The position numbers and the translations under genes were made by a program. The notes below the pieces were generated by a model. The model ran no database searches, had not been told where the DNA came from, and was given only the letters and a program-made list of their open reading frames with translations. Below are positions 34,786 to 42,910 of a stretch of DNA of 64,000 bases, in pieces. The DNA lies in contig JAODAQ010000037.1 in NCBI GenBank assembly GCA_025463515.1, positions 46,568 through 110,567 on the forward strand, in the 5' to 3' direction. The DNA comes from Rhodoglobus sp. GTDB taxonomy: Bacteria > Actinomycetota > Actinomycetes > Actinomycetales > Microbacteriaceae. The number at the start of each line of letters is the position of its first letter. Within the stretch, counting starts at the first letter, position 1.

Positions 34786-36705
34786 CTACTTGGGCGCGAC
34801 CAGCCAGCGCTGCGACGTCACCGAGGTGTCGCCCCACTGGAGGACGGTTGCGCCACTGGCCACCGACCCGTCATTGACCGTGAGCAGCTTGCCGCTCCTC
34901 GCGTTCACGATCGCGATGCCGCCGTCGACAGCTGGGACGATCCGCCAGCGCTGGTGCAGACCGCCGCCGTCGGGCCATTGGACGACGTTCCCGCCGTCCG
35001 CGATACTCTCGCCCGCGACCGACAGCAACTGCCCGCTCTTGACGTTGACGATCCTGAAGAAGCCCCCGTCCGGCTGCAGCCGCCAGCGCTGCTCGGCCGA
35101 GTCCGTGTCCGGCGACTGGATGCCCTGACCTCCGTTGCTCACCGAGCCGCCGGCGATCGAGAGGTTCTGACCGCTCTTCACGCTCTCGATCTCGTACTCC
35201 GTGGTCGCGTTCCACGGCGACGCGACGGCCGATCCGACATCGAGGGAGTAGGTCGTCACCGATCCGGCGGGGAGGCTGACCGCGAGCTGCTTTCCGGCGA
35301 TCGGTGCCGCGGCGACCGCGGCGAACGACTCCGACCCCGAGGTGCGCACGACCGAGGCTGTGCTGCCCGAGGACGAGAACCCGCTGAGGTTGAACGTCTT
35401 GCTGACCGCGGTCGAGCCGCTGTTGACCGCGACCAGGTTCAGCTTCCCGGTCGACGGCGTGTAGGACGCCACCACGTTCGGGTCGCCGCTGCCGATGATC
35501 TGCGACCCCGGGCGCACGAAGTTCGTGAACTGACGGAAGAAGGGGAACATCTTCGTGGTCGAGTAAGTGTTCGACGAGCCCGCCATGTCCGCGTGGATCG
35601 CACCCCAGGTGATCCTGTACGACTGCATGATGCCCTCGTCTTCGACGGCCTGCCACATCACCCAGGCGGACGGGCGCATGATGTCGAGGTCCGTCGTGAT
35701 GGCCTGTGCGATGCGCAGGCCCGGGTAGGTGGACGTGTGGCTGTCGCCACCGGTGCCGTCGCAGCATCCCCACTCGGACATCCAGAGCCGCTTGCCCGTG
35801 CTCTTGGCGACCGAGCGCACTCCGGCTCTGTTGCTCCCGCCGTACTGGTGCACGTTGATCTGATCGATCGCCGAGCGCGCCGCGGGGGTGAGCGAGTTCC
35901 AGATGGAGTTGAAGCGGTCCAACGACGAGGACTCGGGGCCGGAGATCTGGGTGGGCATCCCCTCCGCAGCCAGCTTCGCGTCCAGCTTCGTGATGATCGA
36001 CGACTGGGCCGCAGCCGAGAGGGTGGCGCCCTCCTGGATGCCTCCGCGCCAGCAGACGTCGGGCTCGTTGTACGGAGAGATGGTGCTGAACTCCGTGCCG
36101 AAGTCGTCGCGGAACTTCTTGAGCACCGTGACGATGTAGTCGACGTACGCGTCGTAGTTGGCGGGGGCCAGGTTGTCGACACCTCGGCAGTTCGTGTGGC
36201 CGCGGGGATCGCCGCTCACCGTCATCCAATAGGGCGGGCTGTTGAGCTGCGCCTCGAACACGTCGGCCCCGCGCGCTTTCGCGTCCTCCAGCAAGGCCCG
36301 CTGACCCTTGTCGACTGTCCAGTCGTATGCCGACGTTCCGTTGTCCCTCTGGTAGAAGGTGGGCACCGCGCCCCCGGGCCGCATCGCCGCGATGGGGTTG
36401 GGATCTGCGCTGCCGCCGAAGTTGTAGCGGACAATGTTGAGCCCGAGACCGTTCGTCGGCGAGTAGAGCAGGTCCGCCACCTCGGCCCGCTTGCTGGCCG
36501 GCCAGGTTCCCACCCGGTCTGCCCACCACGCCAAGGACGTTCCCCAGCCCTGCCAATTCGCGACCCGGACGTCGTTCGGGTCCACGTAGGCGCCGACCGC
36601 CGCCTCGACCGGAACAGGGGCTGCCCATAGGCCCGCCCCCAGCAGCGAAGACGCCACGACGGCCGCCCCCGCGATCCTCAACCTTGATTTCGTTCTCTTG
36701 TGCAT
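34786..36705 (-). CDS. secreted GH30 endo-beta-1,6-galactanase-like enzyme with ricin-type lectin domain
   Basis: 639 residues. Sec signal peptide (MHKRTKSRLR, hydrophobic 11-29, cleavage near VEAA at 33-36). The GH30 barrel begins VANWQGWGTSLAWWADRVG, a start typical of fungal/bacterial endo-beta-1,6-galactanases; acid/base Glu214 lies in SPYNEPDV and nucleophile Glu311 in LWMSEWGCCDG. A beta-sandwich (~400-490) links to a C-terminal ricin-B/CBM13 module with three QRW repeats (~535, ~585, ~635). It would attack beta-1,6-galactan side chains of arabinogalactan outside the cell and supply the importers. SD GGAGG before the ATG; AT-rich island upstream. Confidence 0.85.
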   Translation of the reverse strand: MHKRTKSRLRIAGAAVVASSLLGAGLWAAPVPVEAAVGAYVDPNDVRVANWQGWGTSLAWWADRVGTWPASKRAEVADLLYSPTNGLGLNIVRYNFGGSADPNPIAAMRPGGAVPTFYQRDNGTSAYDWTVDKGQRALLEDAKARGADVFEAQLNSPPYWMTVSGDPRGHTNCRGVDNLAPANYDAYVDYIVTVLKKFRDDFGTEFSTISPYNEPDVCWRGGIQEGATLSAAAQSSIITKLDAKLAAEGMPTQISGPESSSLDRFNSIWNSLTPAARSAIDQINVHQYGGSNRAGVRSVAKSTGKRLWMSEWGCCDGTGGDSHTSTYPGLRIAQAITTDLDIMRPSAWVMWQAVEDEGIMQSYRITWGAIHADMAGSSNTYSTTKMFPFFRQFTNFVRPGSQIIGSGDPNVVASYTPSTGKLNLVAVNSGSTAVSKTFNLSGFSSSGSTASVVRTSGSESFAAVAAAPIAGKQLAVSLPAGSVTTYSLDVGSAVASPWNATTEYEIESVKSGQNLSIAGGSVSNGGQGIQSPDTDSAEQRWRLQPDGGFFRIVNVKSGQLLSVAGESIADGGNVVQWPDGGGLHQRWRIVPAVDGGIAIVNARSGKLLTVNDGSVASGATVLQWGDTSVTSQRWLVAPK

Positions 36706-36735
36706 ACGTCCTCCTTGACGTTAAGTGGCACTTTC

Positions 36736-36756
36736 ATACTTTTATATGATTAATAG
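36736..36756. promoter_or_regulatory. AT-rich island upstream of the GH30 gene
   Basis: ATACTTTTATATGATTAATAG lies 31 bases before the GH30 ATG, inside the 63-base gap after the aldolase stop. ATACTTTTATA is shared with the island at 39507, and ATGATTA with the one at 30794. It may hold both promoter -10 and a GntR-protein site. Confidence 0.5.
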
Positions 36757-36768
36757 AGAACGTAGCCT

Positions 36769-37692
36769 TCATCCCAGTATGGGGAGATGCCCGCCGAACT
36801 CCTCGAAGAAGCGGTCGACCATCGTCATCTCCTCAGAGTCGAGCTCGCGGAACGGCGCCCTGCACCTCGGGGTGGAGATGATTCCGCGGCGGTAGCTGAT
36901 CTCCTTCTCGACGGCGATGATGAGCTCCACCGACTGCATCCAGTACGACAGGTAGGGAAGCAGCCGGGTGTGCAGCTGCTGGGCGCCGTCCAGGTCGCCG
37001 TCAGTCCAGCGCTCCCAGATCATGAGGTAGAGCTCCGGGAAGGAGCTTCCGGGCTGAACCCCGACCGCCCCGCGCCGCAGGCCGTCCGGCAGCTGGAGGC
37101 CCGCGTAGCCGACGACGCACGACATGACCGGTGCGGCCTCGCGCAGCGCGGTGATCAGCTGCCCGGGAGGCGTCGACTCCACCTTCACCTGCACGAGGTT
37201 GGGGTGCGCCTCGGCAATCGCGGCGATGACGGACGGATCGAGCGTCACACCGGTCTGCGCCGGCGCGTACTGCAGGATGGCCGGCGTGGGCGCGATTGCG
37301 GCGAGCACCGCTTGGAGGTGCTGCCGCACCTGCGCGGAACTCGGCCCGTGAGCGCTCGGCGGAAGAAGGTTGACCATGTCCGCCCCAGCCTCCACGGCGC
37401 GCGTGGCACGGTCGACGGCGACGGATGTCGCGTGGTCGGGGATCGAGATCACCCTCGTGACCGGCTCAGGGGCATCCCCGGTCTCGTCGATCAGGATCTC
37501 GACCAGGCTGTCGCACTCGGCGTCCGTCAGCTTGTAGAACTCGCTCGCGAACCCGGGGAACATCACGCTGCGAACGCCCACGCCGATGAGGTGGCGGAGG
37601 GTGCGCCGGAAGCCCTCGTAGTCGACGGCGCCCGCCGCGGTGAAGGGTGTCGCTACGACCGGGCACACGCCCTCGACCCGGTGCTGGTTCAT
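36769..37692 (-). CDS. DapA/NanA-family aldolase or dehydratase (candidate 2-keto-3-deoxy-sugar-acid aldolase)
   Basis: 307 residues, the family's usual length. DHDPS-superfamily barrel: CPVVATPFTAAGAVDYEGF at the start, GFASEFYKLTDAE in place of the normal GSTGE loop, Tyr142 in ILQYAPAQTG and Schiff-base Lys170 in LVQVKVESTPPG. Such enzymes cleave 2-keto-3-deoxy sugar acids to pyruvate and an aldehyde, or dehydrate them. Next to an IlvD/Edd dehydratase (14 bases) in the same operon, so acting on the dehydratase product is likely. 5-Keto-4-deoxy-glucarate-dehydratase-like or L-arabinonate-pathway roles are alternatives. Confidence 0.82.
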   Translation of the reverse strand: MNQHRVEGVCPVVATPFTAAGAVDYEGFRRTLRHLIGVGVRSVMFPGFASEFYKLTDAECDSLVEILIDETGDAPEPVTRVISIPDHATSVAVDRATRAVEAGADMVNLLPPSAHGPSSAQVRQHLQAVLAAIAPTPAILQYAPAQTGVTLDPSVIAAIAEAHPNLVQVKVESTPPGQLITALREAAPVMSCVVGYAGLQLPDGLRRGAVGVQPGSSFPELYLMIWERWTDGDLDGAQQLHTRLLPYLSYWMQSVELIIAVEKEISYRRGIISTPRCRAPFRELDSEEMTMVDRFFEEFGGHLPILG

Positions 37693-37705
37693 CGGCAGTC
37701 CTCCA

Positions 37706-39502
37706 CTAGAAGGGCGAGCGGGCAGGGCGGTCGCCGCTGGCCCCGACGAGGAAATCGAGATCGACGCCGCGATCGGCCTGCAGGACGTGCTCGGTGTACA
37801 ACCGGGTCCATCCGCGGTCCGCGGGCGGGGCCGAGGGTGGGAGGCCCGCTCGCCGTCTCGCGAGCTCCGCCAGGTCGACGAGCATGTCGAGGCGGCGGTT
37901 GGGCACATCCAGGCACACCATGTCGCCGGTCCGGACGAGCGCGAGCGGACCGCCCGCAGCCGACTCGGGGGCGACGTGGAGCACGCAGGCGCCAAAGGCC
38001 GTGCCGCTCATCCGCGCGTCGGAGATGCGGACGAGGTCGGTGACGCCGGCGTCGAGGAGGCGCTGCGGGAGCGGGAGGTTGCCCACCTCCGGCATGCCCG
38101 GGTAGCCCTTCGGCCCGCAGCCCCGCACCACCAGGACGGTGTCCGCAGTCACGTCGAGCTCGGGGTCGCCCATCACCGCGAGGTACTCCTCGAGCGAGTC
38201 GAAGACGAGCGCCGGCCCGAGGTGGGTGAGGAGAGCCGGATCGGCGGCGCTCACCTTGATCACGGCGCCGTCCGGTGCGAGGTTGCCCCGAAGCACGGCG
38301 GTGCCCGACCCGGCCGGCTGCACCGGGTTCGAGAGCGGCCGGATGACCGCGCTGTCGTCATTGCGGAACGGCACGATGTTCTCGGCGAGAGTGCGGCCGG
38401 TCACCGTCATGGCATCGCCGTGGATGACGGCGGACAGCTCATGGAGGAGCGCGGGCACCCCGCCCGCGTACGCGAAGTCCTCCATGAGGAACGCGCCGCT
38501 CGGCATCAGGTCGACGAGCAGCGGTATGCGGCTGGTGATCGCGTCGATGTCGTCGAGCGTGAGGCCGATCCCCAGCCGGCCGGCGATCGCGAGCAGGTGC
38601 AGGATCGCGTTGGTCGACCCGCCGCACGCCGCGTTCACCAGGATCGCGTTCTCGAGCGCCTCGCGGGTCATGATCGCGGAGGGCCGGAGACCCTCGACTG
38701 CGAGCTCTACGGCGCGCGCCCCGGTGTCTTCGGCCAGCACGAGACGGCGGGAGTCGACCGCGGGCAGGGCCGCGGCATTCGGGAGCTGCATCCCGATCGC
38801 CTCTGTGATGGAGGCCATGGTCGACGCCGTGCCCATCGTCATGCAGTGCCCGGCGGACCGGTTGAGGGCGCTCTCGAACTCGGTGAAGTCTGCCTGCGAG
38901 ATCTCACCGGATCGGAGCGACTCCGACATCTTCCACACGTCGGTGCCGCTGCCGACCGTGCGGCCGCGGAACCGCCCGTTGAGCATCGGGCCGCCGGTGA
39001 GGACGATCGACGGCAGGTCGACGCTGGCAAGCGCCATCAGCGCGGCGGGGGTCGTCTTGTCACAGCCGGTGAGCACGACCACTGCATCGAGTGGGTTCGC
39101 CCGGCAGAGCTCCTCGAGCTCCATCGCCATCAGGTTGCGGTAGAGCATCGAGGTCGGGCGCATGAAGGGCTCCCCGATCGAGAGCACCGGGAACTCGAGC
39201 GCGGTGCCGCCGGCCTGCTGGATGCCCCGGCGCGCGCCCTCGGCGAGCCCGCGCAGGTGGATGTTGCACGGCGTGAGCTCCGACCAGGTGTTGGCGATGC
39301 CGATCACGGGCCGCCCGTCGAACTGCCGGGACGACAGCCCCTCCTGCCGCAGGTGGTGGCGCGCGATGAAACCGGCCTTGCCGCCGTCGCCGAGCCACGT
39401 CGACGAGCGGCGCCCGGTGGAGCCGAGGTTCTTGGCGCTCACCGTTGCGCCCTCGACAGATTGTGTTGCATGAGACTCCTCGTTCGGATTCTCACTATAC
39501 AT
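37706..39502 (-). CDS. IlvD/Edd-family sugar-acid dehydratase (candidate galactonate or arabonate dehydratase)
   Basis: 598 residues from the ATG at 39502. Fe-S ligands appear as Cys79 in ELTPCNIH and Cys147 in VLTGCDKTTPA, with the third near 270 in NAACGGSTNA; other family blocks are SIGEPFMRPTSMLYR and GKAGFIARHH. The family includes phosphogluconate, dihydroxyacid, L-arabonate and D-galactonate-type dehydratases; the arabonate/xylonate-like branch fits best, and neighbours suggest a C5 or C6 aldonate. No SD precedes 39502; a GTG at 39442 has one (GAGGG) and would give 578 residues beginning at SAKNLG. An AT-rich island fills the 16 bases to the upstream SDR stop. Confidence 0.85.
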   Translation of the reverse strand: MYSENPNEESHATQSVEGATVSAKNLGSTGRRSSTWLGDGGKAGFIARHHLRQEGLSSRQFDGRPVIGIANTWSELTPCNIHLRGLAEGARRGIQQAGGTALEFPVLSIGEPFMRPTSMLYRNLMAMELEELCRANPLDAVVVLTGCDKTTPAALMALASVDLPSIVLTGGPMLNGRFRGRTVGSGTDVWKMSESLRSGEISQADFTEFESALNRSAGHCMTMGTASTMASITEAIGMQLPNAAALPAVDSRRLVLAEDTGARAVELAVEGLRPSAIMTREALENAILVNAACGGSTNAILHLLAIAGRLGIGLTLDDIDAITSRIPLLVDLMPSGAFLMEDFAYAGGVPALLHELSAVIHGDAMTVTGRTLAENIVPFRNDDSAVIRPLSNPVQPAGSGTAVLRGNLAPDGAVIKVSAADPALLTHLGPALVFDSLEEYLAVMGDPELDVTADTVLVVRGCGPKGYPGMPEVGNLPLPQRLLDAGVTDLVRISDARMSGTAFGACVLHVAPESAAGGPLALVRTGDMVCLDVPNRRLDMLVDLAELARRRAGLPPSAPPADRGWTRLYTEHVLQADRGVDLDFLVGASGDRPARSPF

Positions 39503-39517
39503 ATAATACTTTTATAA
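39503..39517. promoter_or_regulatory. AT-rich island between SDR and dehydratase genes
   Basis: ATAATACTTTTATAA, with TATAA/TTATA arms (39502-39516), occupies the whole 16-base gap between the SDR stop and the dehydratase ATG. Related to the islands at 34002 and 40334. It suggests a second, separately controlled promoter inside the gene cluster. Confidence 0.5.
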
Positions 39518-39518
39518 G

Positions 39519-40277
39519 CTACGCGAGCCTGGCACCGTACCCGCCGTCAACCGCCCAATCGGCACCGTTCACGAATGAAGCGCCCCTGGAGAGCAGGAAG
39601 CACACCACCGCCGCGACTTCGTCGGGCTCGGCGGCTCGGCCCATCGGCTGCGCGGCGAGAGTAGTGGCCAGCTCGTCTGGGCGCGAGGCGAAGTGGCGCT
39701 CGTTCAAGGGCGTCCAGACCAGCCCGGGAGAGACCGAGTTGGCCCGAACCCCTCGTGCTCCGGTGTCGAGCGCCAGCGCACGGGTGAGGCCCAGGAGCCC
39801 CGCCTTCGCCGCCGCATAGGGGAACATGCCCGGGATGGTCAGCTTCGCGTGGATGCTCGAGATCGACACGATCGAGCCATGACCGGCCGCAAGCATCGGG
39901 GGGAGCACCGCCCGCGCGCACAGCCATGCGCTGCGCAGGTCGAGGGAGAAGAACTCGTCCCACTGCTCAACGGTCATGGTGGCTGCGTCGGCATAGGAGT
40001 TCTTGCCCGCGTTGTTGACGAGCCCGGTCGCCTCGGCCTGGAAGCTGTCACGCGCGCTTTCGACCCAGCGCCTCACCGAGTCCTCCGACGTGACATCCGC
40101 CTCGACGAAGTGGACAGCTCCAGGGCCCAGTGCGGCGGCGAGCTTCTCGCCGCCCTCCCTGTCGATGTCGCAGAAGGAGACCCTGGCGCCCGCTCCGACC
40201 GCCGCCTCGACGACCGCGGCCCCGATCCCCTGCGCCCCGCCCGTGACGAGGACTACTTCTCCGGCGAGATCGAACAT
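39519..40277 (-). CDS. SDR, candidate galactose/aldose 1-dehydrogenase
   Basis: 252 residues, classical SDR. TGGAQGIGAAVVEAA at ~13-27, Asp of the NAD-specific CDIDREG at ~37, NNAGKNSY, Ser in VSISSIHAK and Tyr/Lys in YAAAKAG. The Asp after beta-2 favours NAD. In this locus (dehydratase, kinase, aldolases) it is the obvious candidate for the first oxidation of galactose or arabinose to the lactone; FabG-like reductase of another ketone is the alternative. SD AAGGGA before the ATG at 40277; divergent from the KDPG aldolase gene. Confidence 0.85.
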   Translation of the reverse strand: MFDLAGEVVLVTGGAQGIGAAVVEAAVGAGARVSFCDIDREGGEKLAAALGPGAVHFVEADVTSEDSVRRWVESARDSFQAEATGLVNNAGKNSYADAATMTVEQWDEFFSLDLRSAWLCARAVLPPMLAAGHGSIVSISSIHAKLTIPGMFPYAAAKAGLLGLTRALALDTGARGVRANSVSPGLVWTPLNERHFASRPDELATTLAAQPMGRAAEPDEVAAVVCFLLSRGASFVNGADWAVDGGYGARLA

Positions 40278-40381
40278 GGGGTCCCTTCGTTGGTCGGATG
40301 TGCGGCGAGACTAGCAGGGCGAGTTTCAATCGGATAATATTACTTTTCGTTCTGCCCTGCCCTCGTCTCATCGGAGCTCCT
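40278..40381. promoter_or_regulatory. divergent promoter region with AT-rich island
   Basis: 104-base gap between the SDR and KDPG-type aldolase starts. It contains the island ATAATATTACTTTT at 40334-40347, whose TAATAT can serve as a -10 for the aldolase operon. No other repeat found. One bound regulator here would control both halves of the oxidative pathway. Confidence 0.5.
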
Positions 40382-41017
40382 ATGCCACAACCCAACCCCG
40401 ACGGCATCCGCACAGGACGAGTCATCGCCATCCTGCGCGACCGGGAGGGGCGTCGACTGCGTGAGATCAGCGACGCCCTCATCGATTCGGGCATCCGGGC
40501 CCTCGAGCTGACCACGAACACCCCGGGGGCGGCGGAGGCGGTGGCCGAGATCGCGAGCGCGGGGCGCGCGCACGTGGGCATGGGAACCGTGCGCACCACC
40601 GACCACGTGCGCCTCGCCGCCGACGCCGGGGCGTCCTTCATCGTGACACCGGCGGTCTCGCTCGAGGTCGGCGAACTGGCACTGGGCCTGGGCCTCGCGT
40701 GGTATCCGGGAGCTGTCACGCCGACTGAGATCGAGTCAGCCTGGGCGGGCGGGGCCACCGCTGTGAAGATCTTCCCCGCGGCCGCGCTCGGTGGGCCCCG
40801 CTACATCTCGGAGCTGCGCGGGCCGCTAGACGACATCCCCCTGATACCGACCGGCGGCGTTCGCATCCAGGACATCCGCGAGTACCTGCACGGCGGCTCC
40901 TACGCGGTGGGGATCGGATCCCCTCTCATCGGCAGTGCCTTCGTGGACGGCGACCTGGCAGCCCTGCGATCCAGGGCGCGCGATGTGGTGGCGGCCGTCG
41001 GAGCTGAGCACCGGTGA
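40382..41017 (+). CDS. KDPG/KDPGal aldolase family protein
   Basis: 211 residues, normal length for bacterial KDPG aldolases. Catalytic residues are visible: Glu42 in ALELTTNTPGA and Schiff-base Lys129 in AVKIFPAAALGG; also GMGTVRT, FIVTPAVS and PTGGVRIQDIREYL. It cleaves 2-keto-3-deoxy-6-phospho-galactonate or -gluconate to pyruvate and glyceraldehyde 3-phosphate. SD GGAG eight bases before the ATG. The kinase gene overlaps its stop by four bases, so kinase and aldolase are coupled. Confidence 0.92.
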   Translation: MPQPNPDGIRTGRVIAILRDREGRRLREISDALIDSGIRALELTTNTPGAAEAVAEIASAGRAHVGMGTVRTTDHVRLAADAGASFIVTPAVSLEVGELALGLGLAWYPGAVTPTEIESAWAGGATAVKIFPAAALGGPRYISELRGPLDDIPLIPTGGVRIQDIREYLHGGSYAVGIGSPLIGSAFVDGDLAALRSRARDVVAAVGAEHR

Positions 41018-41952
41018 AGGGGGTCGTCACGCTCGGCGAGACGATGATGGTGCTCGCGGCGGCCTCCGTCGGGCCTCTCCGCCACGCCCAGCGCCTCGAC
41101 CTGAGCATCGCCGGCGCCGAGTCGAACGTGGCGATCGGTGTGGCGCGGCTCGGCGTGCCGGCCCGCTGGCTCGGCAGAGTCGGCGACGACGAGGCCGGCC
41201 GGCTGATCACCTCGATCCTCCGCGGAGAGGGCGTCGACACCCGCTCGGTGCTCGATTGCGAGGCGCCCACCGGGCTCATGCTGAAGGCCCGACGCACCTC
41301 GCACGCGACCAGCGTCACCTACTACCGGAGCGGGAGCGCGGGCTCCCGCCTCTCCCCGGCCGACCTCGATGACACGCTCTTCGACGATGCCGCCGTCCTC
41401 CACGTGACGGGCATCACGCCCGCGCTGTCCGAGTCGTGTGCGGCGGCGGTCGCGGCTGCCGTCGACCGGGCCAAAGGTGCCGGGCTGTCCATCAGCCTCG
41501 ATATCAACTACCGGTCGCGACTCTGGGCGGCGAGCGCCGCAGCCGCAGCGCTCGCGCCGCTCGTCGCCCGCGCAGACCTCCTCTTCGCCGGGCCGGAGGA
41601 AGCGGCACTGCTCGTCGCACCGGACGTCGATGCGCTCTCCGCACTGGCGGCCCTCGGGCCGAGCGAGGTCGTCCTCAAGCGGGGGTCCCTCGGCTCGCGG
41701 GCGCTGATCGACGGCGAGTTCCACGACGTACCGGCGTTCGCGGTGGACGCGATCGACCCGGTCGGCGCGGGCGACGCCTTCAGCGCGGGCTATCTTGCCG
41801 CACGATGCCGGGGCCTCGACCCGGCGGCACGGCTGCGGGTCGCCTCCGCGGCCGGAGCCTTCGCCGTCACGTCGGCGAGCGACTGGCAGGCGGGCCCGAC
41901 GTGGGACGAGCTGGACCTTCTCGATGGCGAGGACGGGCGCGTTCTCCGCTAG
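41014..41952 (+). CDS. PfkB-family 2-keto-3-deoxy-sugar-acid kinase
   Basis: 312 residues. PfkB/ribokinase fold: GETMMVLAAA start, AGAESNVAIGVARLG substrate loop, DINYRSRLW mid-block and the C-terminal signature DPVGAGDAFSAGYLA with the catalytic Asp of GAGD. It phosphorylates 2-keto-3-deoxygluconate/galactonate with ATP and hands the product to the aldolase encoded by the overlapping upstream gene. GTG start at 41014 (GTGA overlap). Confidence 0.92.
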   Translation: MKGVVTLGETMMVLAAASVGPLRHAQRLDLSIAGAESNVAIGVARLGVPARWLGRVGDDEAGRLITSILRGEGVDTRSVLDCEAPTGLMLKARRTSHATSVTYYRSGSAGSRLSPADLDDTLFDDAAVLHVTGITPALSESCAAAVAAAVDRAKGAGLSISLDINYRSRLWAASAAAAALAPLVARADLLFAGPEEAALLVAPDVDALSALAALGPSEVVLKRGSLGSRALIDGEFHDVPAFAVDAIDPVGAGDAFSAGYLAARCRGLDPAARLRVASAAGAFAVTSASDWQAGPTWDELDLLDGEDGRVLR

Positions 41953-41954
41953 CC

Positions 41955-42908
41955 ATGAACTCCTCCCCCATCATGATCACTGTCGGCGACCGCGCCTACG
42001 AGTGGTCCGCGTCGTACACGAACGCGCAGAACCACCCCGCCTTCGCGCACCACGGGGTCGCTCTCGGACCGGACGGCGCCGTCTACCTCCCCAACGCCCC
42101 CGCCACCGAGCTGCTCGTCATCGGCGAGCGGACGCGGAGGGTGCCCCTGCCCGTCACCGAGGCGCACGGTCTGGCGGTCGATGCCGCCGAGGGCGTGTGG
42201 ATCGCCGACCCCGGCATCAAGCCCGTCCCGGACGGCGCCGGCCAGTACCGCGACCTGGTGGCTGCGGGCCGGGTGGTCCGGCTGGATGCCCGCACGGGGG
42301 CCATCACCTCCGAGCTCGCCGGTCCCGCTGGCTGGAGGCCGGCCGCTGTCGCGCTCCACGACCACGGCCGCGCCGACGGGCGGGTGTGGGTGGCCGACCT
42401 CGGCAACCACGAGGTGCACTGCTTCTCTCGGGCGGGCGAGCGGCTGTGGAGTTCGGACGGCGCCGGCTCGGGCATCCCCTTCGTCCGGCCCCACGCCCTG
42501 GTCGTCGACCCGCGCGGCGAGGTGCCCGCCCTTCTCGTCGCCGACCTCGGCAACCAGCGGCTCGTCGCACTGTCGCTCGACGGCGAGTACCTGCGTTCGA
42601 CCCGCGCAGGGCAGTGCGACAGCCCGTCCGGTCTCGCCGTGCACGAGGATGCGCTGTGGGTCGCCGAGGCCAGCGGCAGGCTGCTCAAGTTCGGACCGGA
42701 CGGCGGGCTGCTCGCGGCATACGGCTCTCCCATCACGCGACCCGGTGCGGCGTGGCCGAACTGGAGCCGCGCGGGCAGGACGGCGCGGCCCTTCCTCCGC
42801 CCGAGGAAGTTCCGCAGCCCGCACGGCATCGCGATCACCGCCAACGGCGAGGTCTTCGTCACCGAATGGGTCATCGGCGGGCGCGTCACACGGCTCACGC
42901 CGGTCTAG
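41955..42908 (+). CDS. NHL/SMP-30-like beta-propeller protein, candidate sugar lactonase
   Basis: 317 residues, no signal peptide. Repeated propeller blades of the pattern VWVADLGNHEVHCFSRAG, LLVADLGNQRLVALSLDG, LWVAEASGRLLKFGPDG and GIAITANGEVFVTEWVIGG are seen from about residue 60. Start ATG at 41955, two bases after the kinase stop, so it is the third gene of that operon. Position among oxidative sugar genes suggests galactono- or arabinonolactonase activity, but the metal-binding residues of SMP-30 lactonases cannot be assigned with confidence; a structural or binding NHL protein is possible. Confidence 0.65.
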   Translation: MNSSPIMITVGDRAYEWSASYTNAQNHPAFAHHGVALGPDGAVYLPNAPATELLVIGERTRRVPLPVTEAHGLAVDAAEGVWIADPGIKPVPDGAGQYRDLVAAGRVVRLDARTGAITSELAGPAGWRPAAVALHDHGRADGRVWVADLGNHEVHCFSRAGERLWSSDGAGSGIPFVRPHALVVDPRGEVPALLVADLGNQRLVALSLDGEYLRSTRAGQCDSPSGLAVHEDALWVAEASGRLLKFGPDGGLLAAYGSPITRPGAAWPNWSRAGRTARPFLRPRKFRSPHGIAITANGEVFVTEWVIGGRVTRLTPV

Positions 42909-42910
42909 GT

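Noticed and set aside
39519..40277. Reading the SDR as a fatty-acid biosynthesis FabG
   Set aside because: The motif set is common to all classical SDRs; position between sugar-acid genes and absence of fab genes favour an aldose dehydrogenase, although substrate is unproved.
21373..42908. Genomic-island origin of the galactan locus
   Set aside because: I see no integrase, transposase, tRNA or flanking direct repeats, and base composition and gene style match the surroundings apart from short AT-rich regulatory islands.
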